Assembly (NCBI RefSeq): GCF_024298905.1
Contig: NZ_CP101154.1
Coordinates: 1,736,001 to 1,800,000 of the forward strand
Direction of reading: 5' to 3'
Origin: Natronomonas marina
GTDB taxonomy: Archaea > Halobacteriota > Halobacteria > Halobacteriales > Haloarculaceae
Length of the DNA: 64,000 bases
Under the pieces are notes generated by a model. It saw only the letters and a program-made list of their open reading frames with translations. It was not told where the DNA came from and did no database searches. The stretch's first letter is position 1, and every line of letters starts with the position of its first letter. The translations under genes and the position numbers were made by a program. Shown in pieces: positions 59,060-64,000 of this stretch.

Positions 59060-59443
59060 CTACTCGGCGCGCGACGCCAGCCGCTCGGCGAGGTAGACGG
59101 CGATCGGAACGTCCTCCTCCTCGACGAACCGGGCGAGTTCCTCGCCGGTGGCGGCGTCCTCGACGACGACGGTCGGGATGAGTTCGATGCCGTACTCGTC
59201 GACCTTCGGGCCGACCTTCGAGCCGTCGTCGGCCTTCTCGACGGGGTAGTGCTCGACGGCGTCGACGCCGGCGGCGTCGAGCGCCGCCCCGAAGTCCGGC
59301 AACTGCGAGCGGCAGTCCTTGCACCAGTCGCCGCCCCACACCTTGACGACGATGTCGTCGGCCAGCGACTCGAAGACGGCGACGGCGTCGTCGTAGGATT
59401 CGGCGTCGAAGACCGGGTTGGGCCGCATCGTCTCCAGTTCCAT
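59060..59443 (-). CDS. Thioredoxin-like protein with CKDC centre
   Basis: 127 residues. After DDIVVKVWGGDWCKDCRSQLPDF comes the conserved cis-Pro in IPTVVVED. The redox centre is C-K-D-C, unlike CGPC of thioredoxin, which suggests a different redox potential or partner. The C-terminus is acidic (EEEDVPIAVYLAERLASRAE). It is convergent with the DUF255 gene (6 bases apart). The electron donor could be TrxB encoded at 1.8 kb. Confidence 0.85.
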   Translation of the reverse strand: MELETMRPNPVFDAESYDDAVAVFESLADDIVVKVWGGDWCKDCRSQLPDFGAALDAAGVDAVEHYPVEKADDGSKVGPKVDEYGIELIPTVVVEDAATGEELARFVEEEDVPIAVYLAERLASRAE

Positions 59444-59510
59444 GCCAGTGGGTTCGGTGCGAGCGGCTTAAACGTGGTCGGTGTGCGGGCGTCGGGCAGG
59501 CTTCGTCGCG

Positions 59511-60983
59511 TCAGTCCACGACCGGACACCGGTAGCGGCCGAGACGGCGCCGTTCCGTCGGGGTCGGGCCCTCGAAGCGGACCGATTCGGTGACGTACTC
59601 GATGTCGACCGTCTCGACGCGCTCGCCGTAGCGGTCCTCCCCCCACCGACAGAGGTAGTCGGCGAAGTACCGCCGAACCAGCGGGTCCCGCCGGACCTCG
59701 GTGAGGTACTTGCGCCACCGCGTCGTGGGATACGTTGCCGCGCTGTCCGCCGGTGGCCCGTCGCTCGTGTTCGCGTGCAGGTAGAGGTCGACGGTCGCTC
59801 CCGACGAGAGACCGCCGGTGACGACGAACCAGCCGTCGGCCGTCGGTGGGTGCGGCGCGAACAGTTTCCAGCTATGTTCGGCCGGGTCGACGGGCGTCTC
59901 GGCGGGCGCGGCGACGTAGCCGACCGCCACACCCTGCCAGAGGAGTCCGACGACCAGCACCGTCGCCGTCACGGCCGGGGCGAGGCGGGCCGCCACATCC
60001 CGGACCCCCAGAGGCAGCAACGGTCCCGAGTGGACGAACGGCGAGTTCCCGACTCGCGCCCGCAGCGACCGCTCGACCGGTGCGACGGCCCGCTCCGTGC
60101 GGTCCCAGACGGACGGCGGCACGAAGAGGAGCAGGCAGGCCACCATGGCGTGCGGGAAGAGACCGAGGTCCATCGTCAGCCACATCCCGAGGTGTGCGGT
60201 CCCGAAGGCCGCCACGAGGGCCGTCCGGGCGCGGCCCGTCGCAACCACGAGCAGCGGCGAGGCGACGAGCATGGCGAGCCACGTCCAGTTGACGGCGACC
60301 AGAAGCGCCGGCACCTCCGCCAGCAGGTCGCCGAAGCGGACGGTAAAGCGGTCGACGGCGAAGACGTACCGGACCGCCGTGCCGTTCGTCCAGGCGTCGC
60401 TGCGGAGCTTGAACACCGCGTTCGTCGCGTAGATGAGCGTCACCTGCGACAGCAGCGCGGCCGACGCGAAGCCGGCGACCCGCGAGCGGGGCCGACCCTC
60501 GCGCCGGTCGGCCACGGCGTCCAGCGACCACCGCTCGCCGAGGGGCAGAAACAGCGCGAGGAACAGCGCGACGAGCAGGACGGTGTCGCCGCCGTTGAGG
60601 ACGACGTAGTTGCGGAACTGCAACGACGCGAGCAGGACCCACGAGCCGGCGGCGGTGATGCGGGTCCGGTAGCCGACGGTCAGCAGGACGGCCAGGGTGC
60701 CGCCGACGGCGAAGAGGAGCCACTGGAGCCACGCCGCCCCCGACAGGCCGTGAATCGACAGCGCCGACAGCGTCGGGTACAGTTCGGCGCTGGCGGCCCG
60801 CGGCAGGACGCCCCCGTCGGTGTAGAAGACGCCGAGGTTCCGGCTCCGGTACAGCAGGTCGACGACGAGGAGACTGCCGACCGCGATGCGGAAGGCCGCG
60901 AGCGCGCGGGCGTCGATACCGAGCCGTCGTCGGAGCGCGGCCCGGGCCGACGGAAGGAGGGCGGTGTCGCGTCCGGGGACCAT
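59511..60983 (-). CDS. HTTM domain membrane protein (gamma-carboxylase-like)
   Basis: 490 residues, eight or more hydrophobic segments. The start RLGIDARALAAFRIAVGSLLVVDLLYRSRNLGVFYTDGG is the usual HTTM entry. FRNYVVLNGGDTVLLVALFLALFLPLG follows and holds the loop between the 3rd and 4th helices. The last 120 residues are extramembrane (HSWKLFAPHPPTADGWFVVTG). HTTM is related to vitamin-K gamma-glutamyl carboxylase, but the archaeal substrate is unknown. It is divergent from cysK. ATG 60983 is preferred, since the longer frame starts in the intergenic region. Confidence 0.88.
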   Translation of the reverse strand: MVPGRDTALLPSARAALRRRLGIDARALAAFRIAVGSLLVVDLLYRSRNLGVFYTDGGVLPRAASAELYPTLSALSIHGLSGAAWLQWLLFAVGGTLAVLLTVGYRTRITAAGSWVLLASLQFRNYVVLNGGDTVLLVALFLALFLPLGERWSLDAVADRREGRPRSRVAGFASAALLSQVTLIYATNAVFKLRSDAWTNGTAVRYVFAVDRFTVRFGDLLAEVPALLVAVNWTWLAMLVASPLLVVATGRARTALVAAFGTAHLGMWLTMDLGLFPHAMVACLLLFVPPSVWDRTERAVAPVERSLRARVGNSPFVHSGPLLPLGVRDVAARLAPAVTATVLVVGLLWQGVAVGYVAAPAETPVDPAEHSWKLFAPHPPTADGWFVVTGGLSSGATVDLYLHANTSDGPPADSAATYPTTRWRKYLTEVRRDPLVRRYFADYLCRWGEDRYGERVETVDIEYVTESVRFEGPTPTERRRLGRYRCPVVD

Positions 60984-61167
60984 ATCTAAACCCGATCCGC
61001 CGGCCGCCGTAAATGTCTTGTCGAGCGACGCGACCACCGTCGTGAGGAAAATCACGACGGCCGAACCGACGGTGCGACGATCGGAACGAGGAGACCGGCT
61101 CCCCCGCCGGGGCGACTCCCCGGGCGGTCGACACCGGCCGCGGCATTCCCTCCCGCCTCCAGCGGGG

Positions 61168-61174
61168 TTTTATA
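61168..61174 (+). promoter_or_regulatory. TATA box of cysK
   Basis: ttttata centred 27 nt before ATG 61198 in GC-rich DNA, which suggests a leaderless cysK mRNA. Confidence 0.6.
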
Positions 61175-61197
61175 CCACCGCGCACAACCCACCGCCA

Positions 61198-62184
61198 ATG
61201 GAACGGGGCATCCTCGGAACCCTCGGGTCGCCACTCGTGCAGGTCGAGTCGCCCCGTGGGTCGGTCGTCGCGGCGAAGGTGGAGTCGAAGAACCCCGGCG
61301 GGTCCGCGAAGGACCGGCCGGCGGTGGCGATGGTCGAGGCCGCAGAGCGGTCCGGCGAACTCGGTCCCGGCGACCGCATCGTCGAGCCTACGTCCGGCAA
61401 CACCGGCATCGGGCTCTCCATGGTCGCCGCCGCGAAGGGCTACGACATCACGGTCGTCATGCCAGCCTCGAAGTCGCCCGAGCGACGGCGGATAATGGAG
61501 GCCTACGGCGCGGACCTGGAACTCGTCGAGGGGGACATCTCCGACGCCAAAGAGCGCGCCGACGAACTGACCGACTCGGAGGGGGCGGTCCAGGTCCGGC
61601 AGTTCGAGAACCCGGCCAACCCCGAATCGCACTACCGGACGACCGGTTCGGAGATACTCGAGGCGGTCGGCGACCGGACGGTCGACGCCCTGGTGGCCGG
61701 CATCGGCACCGGCGGCACGATAACCGGCGTCGGCCGCCGCCTCCGGGAGGCGTTCCCCGAGATAGAGGTCGTCGGCGTCGAACCCGAGGGCAACGAGGTG
61801 CTGACGGGCGGCGAGACGGGCGAGGACGCCTTCCAGGGGATGGGGCCCGGGTTCGTCTCGCCGAACCTCGACCGCGAACTGCTCGACGACGTGGAGGTGG
61901 TCGGTCTCGACGCCGCGGAGACGGCGTGTCGCCGCCTCGCCCGCGAGGAGGGCGTCCTCGTCGGCCAGTCCTCGGGGGCGTCGCTGGTCGCCGCCAGACG
62001 GGTCGCCGAGCGCCTCGTCGAGGAGCGCGGCGTCGACGCCGAGGCCCCCACGCCGGACAACAAGGTGGGAATCCTCGACGACGAGCCGCCGGCACGCGAG
62101 CCGATTCCCGAGGAGTGTCCGCTCGTCGTCACGGTCTTCTGGGACTCCGGGGAGCGCTACATGTCGACCGGGATGTTCGATTGA
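61198..62184 (+). CDS. cysK: Cysteine synthase (O-acetylserine sulfhydrylase)
   Basis: 328 residues. It begins ERGILGTLGSPLVQVESPRG. The PLP lysine is K38 in GGSAKDRPA, the Asn loop is PTSGNTGIGLS near residue 63, the phosphate loop is GIGTGGTITGVG near 168, and the C-terminal Ser is in GQSSGASLVAARR. The reaction is O-acetylserine + sulfide to cysteine. The C-terminal extension with EECPLVVTVFWDSGERYMSTG is the usual archaeal end. It pairs with cysE (33.8 kb). The TATA box at 61168 predicts leaderless mRNA. Confidence 0.93.
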   Translation: MERGILGTLGSPLVQVESPRGSVVAAKVESKNPGGSAKDRPAVAMVEAAERSGELGPGDRIVEPTSGNTGIGLSMVAAAKGYDITVVMPASKSPERRRIMEAYGADLELVEGDISDAKERADELTDSEGAVQVRQFENPANPESHYRTTGSEILEAVGDRTVDALVAGIGTGGTITGVGRRLREAFPEIEVVGVEPEGNEVLTGGETGEDAFQGMGPGFVSPNLDRELLDDVEVVGLDAAETACRRLAREEGVLVGQSSGASLVAARRVAERLVEERGVDAEAPTPDNKVGILDDEPPAREPIPEECPLVVTVFWDSGERYMSTGMFD

Positions 62185-62235
62185 GGCGGTGACGGCGGAG
62201 CCGTCGATACCCCTCAGCGTCATTCGAGGTGGAGC

Positions 62236-62331
62236 CTCCGACCTCAAGGAGCGAGCGTAGCGAGCGAGCAGGTCGGAGAGGACAGCGAGGCGCTACGCGC
62301 CTCGGGCCGTGCAAACGGGCCTTCGGCCCGT
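62236..62331. repeat. Three consecutive stem-loops between cysK and the TnpB element
   Basis: Perfect arms ctccgacct (62236-62244) and aggtcggag (62270-62278) enclose 25 bases that contain repeated gcgagcg. A second has gaggcgc/gcgcctc (62287-62303, 3-base loop), and the third acgggcc/ggcccgt (62315-62331, 3-base loop). No coding is supported in 62185-62410. They may be terminator-like or a structured element linked to the IS. Confidence 0.65.
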
Positions 62332-62410
62332 GAGCAGAAACCGACACGGTCCTACACCAACCACGCTCGATGGCTGGTCGACTCCCCCACCTAACCATTA
62401 CTAATTTGAG

Positions 62411-63664
<1,254 letters not shown>

Positions 63665-63749
63665 ATCTTATATGTAGCTTGGGATATTATTAAAAATTGG
63701 GGGCGGCCTGCTACTGTAGCGTGGTTTGCTTTCCAGTTGTCGGCTTCAT

Positions 63750-63769
63750 CCCACGGCTAAAGCCGTGGG
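63750..63769 (+). repeat. 20-nt palindrome, copy 2
   Basis: The same 20 bases in the same orientation as copy 1, 51 bases before the ATG of the second tnpB. On the minus strand the flank could read THGFSRG, as at the end of a TnpB, so it is either a 3' remnant of another copy or the left end of the second element. Confidence 0.8.
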
Positions 63770-63819
63770 TTTTCGCCTCGTACTTTCTATAAAGACATGA
63801 ATCTACATCTGAAACACGG

Positions 63820-64000
63820 ATGGAGGTACGTCGCACCATCCCCGTCAAACTCGACGTAGCCGACAGCGACGCTGACCTCCTCCACGAAACCATCTCCGAG
63901 TTCCTCTGGGCCGCCAACTACGTCGTAGACCACGCGTGGCAAGGTGAGTACAAGACCACAAGAAAATCCAAACTTCAACGCGAAACCTACGACGACGTGC
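63820..64000 (+). CDS. TnpB (IS200/IS605 family), N-terminal part, cut by window edge
   Basis: From ATG 63820 the frame reads EVRRTIPVKLDVADSDADLL, then TISEFLWAANYVVDHAWQGEY, clearly related to the N-terminus of the first TnpB ([31 protein letters not shown]) but not identical. A TATA-like tataaa at about 63789-63794 is 27-30 nt upstream. The RuvC and zinc residues lie beyond the window. It is divergent from the first tnpB, 155 bases between their starts. Confidence 0.88.
   Translation, partial: MEVRRTIPVKLDVADSDADLLHETISEFLWAANYVVDHAWQGEYKTTRKSKLQRETYDDV

Noticed and set aside
62251-62270. Repeated gcgagcg as CRISPR or iteron
   Set aside because: Only a few units inside one hairpin loop. 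No replication gene or regular spacing.

Overview
The window is chromosomal DNA of a halophilic archaeon (class Halobacteria). The evidence is a GC content near 70%, strongly acidic deduced proteins, twin-arginine signal peptides, haloarchaea-specific families (UPF0179, Bat-type HTH regulators, Gins51, XapX, archaeal PrkA), and TATA-like elements about 27 nt upstream of many start codons, which indicates leaderless mRNAs. The genus cannot be fixed from the sequence alone. Most of the window is ordinary core chromosome. Only the last 1.6 kb (62.4-64.0 kb) is clearly mobile, lower-GC DNA.

Layout. 0-12.7 kb: the end of a copper P-type ATPase, a riboflavin/archaeal flavin reductase, thioredoxin reductase, a phosphohexomutase, a cytidine deaminase-uridine phosphorylase salvage operon, a fatty-acyl-CoA ligase, and small metabolic and unknown genes. 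13.0-21.6 kb: a tightly coupled six-gene plus-strand operon coding for two PrkA-type kinases, a YeaH-type VWA protein, SpoVR, a membrane-anchored winged-helix protein and a YjbQ protein. This is the archaeal form of the bacterial yeaG-yeaH-ycgB stress module. 21.7-26.7 kb: a Bat-like regulator, an acyl-CoA carboxylase carboxyltransferase with an inverted repeat over its promoter, a DJ-1-like protein and an eIF-2B-family protein.

26.8-38.0 kb: CDC48 with a small Hsp20-like partner gene, the replication pair PriS-Gins51, a GNAT enzyme, archease, serine acetyltransferase, a long-chain acyl-CoA synthetase, and an archaetidylserine decarboxylase with a membrane protein behind it. 38.0-39.0 kb: a tRNA-Glu(UUC) interrupted by a 35-nt intron with a well-formed bulge-helix-bulge motif, next to an HNH endonuclease carrying NUMOD3-like repeats. 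39.0-47.4 kb: a RAD55-like protein without a P-loop, pyrB-pyrI, a subtilisin-like protease, a Nudix hydrolase, small proteins, and an isolated nuoCD next to a divergently transcribed HTH regulator.

47.4-62.2 kb: a 1737-residue exported protein (eight-bladed PQQ-like propeller, PKD domains, CARDB-like domains and a dockerin-like end), an SCP2-like protein, purD, a lipoprotein, a DUF255 thioredoxin-domain protein facing a small thioredoxin-like gene, an HTTM membrane protein and cysK. With cysE at 34 kb this gives both steps of cysteine synthesis. 62.2-64.0 kb: three consecutive stem-loops, then an IS200/IS605-type tnpB inactivated by one Trp-to-TGA change, and the start of a second tnpB pointing the other way. 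Copies of a 20-nt palindrome lie at the end of the first tnpB and just upstream of the second.

The best candidates for under-described biology are the PrkA/YeaH/SpoVR operon with its two extra genes, the CDC48-Hsp20-like pair, the intron-containing tRNA-Glu beside an HNH gene, and the structured cluster next to the TnpB elements.
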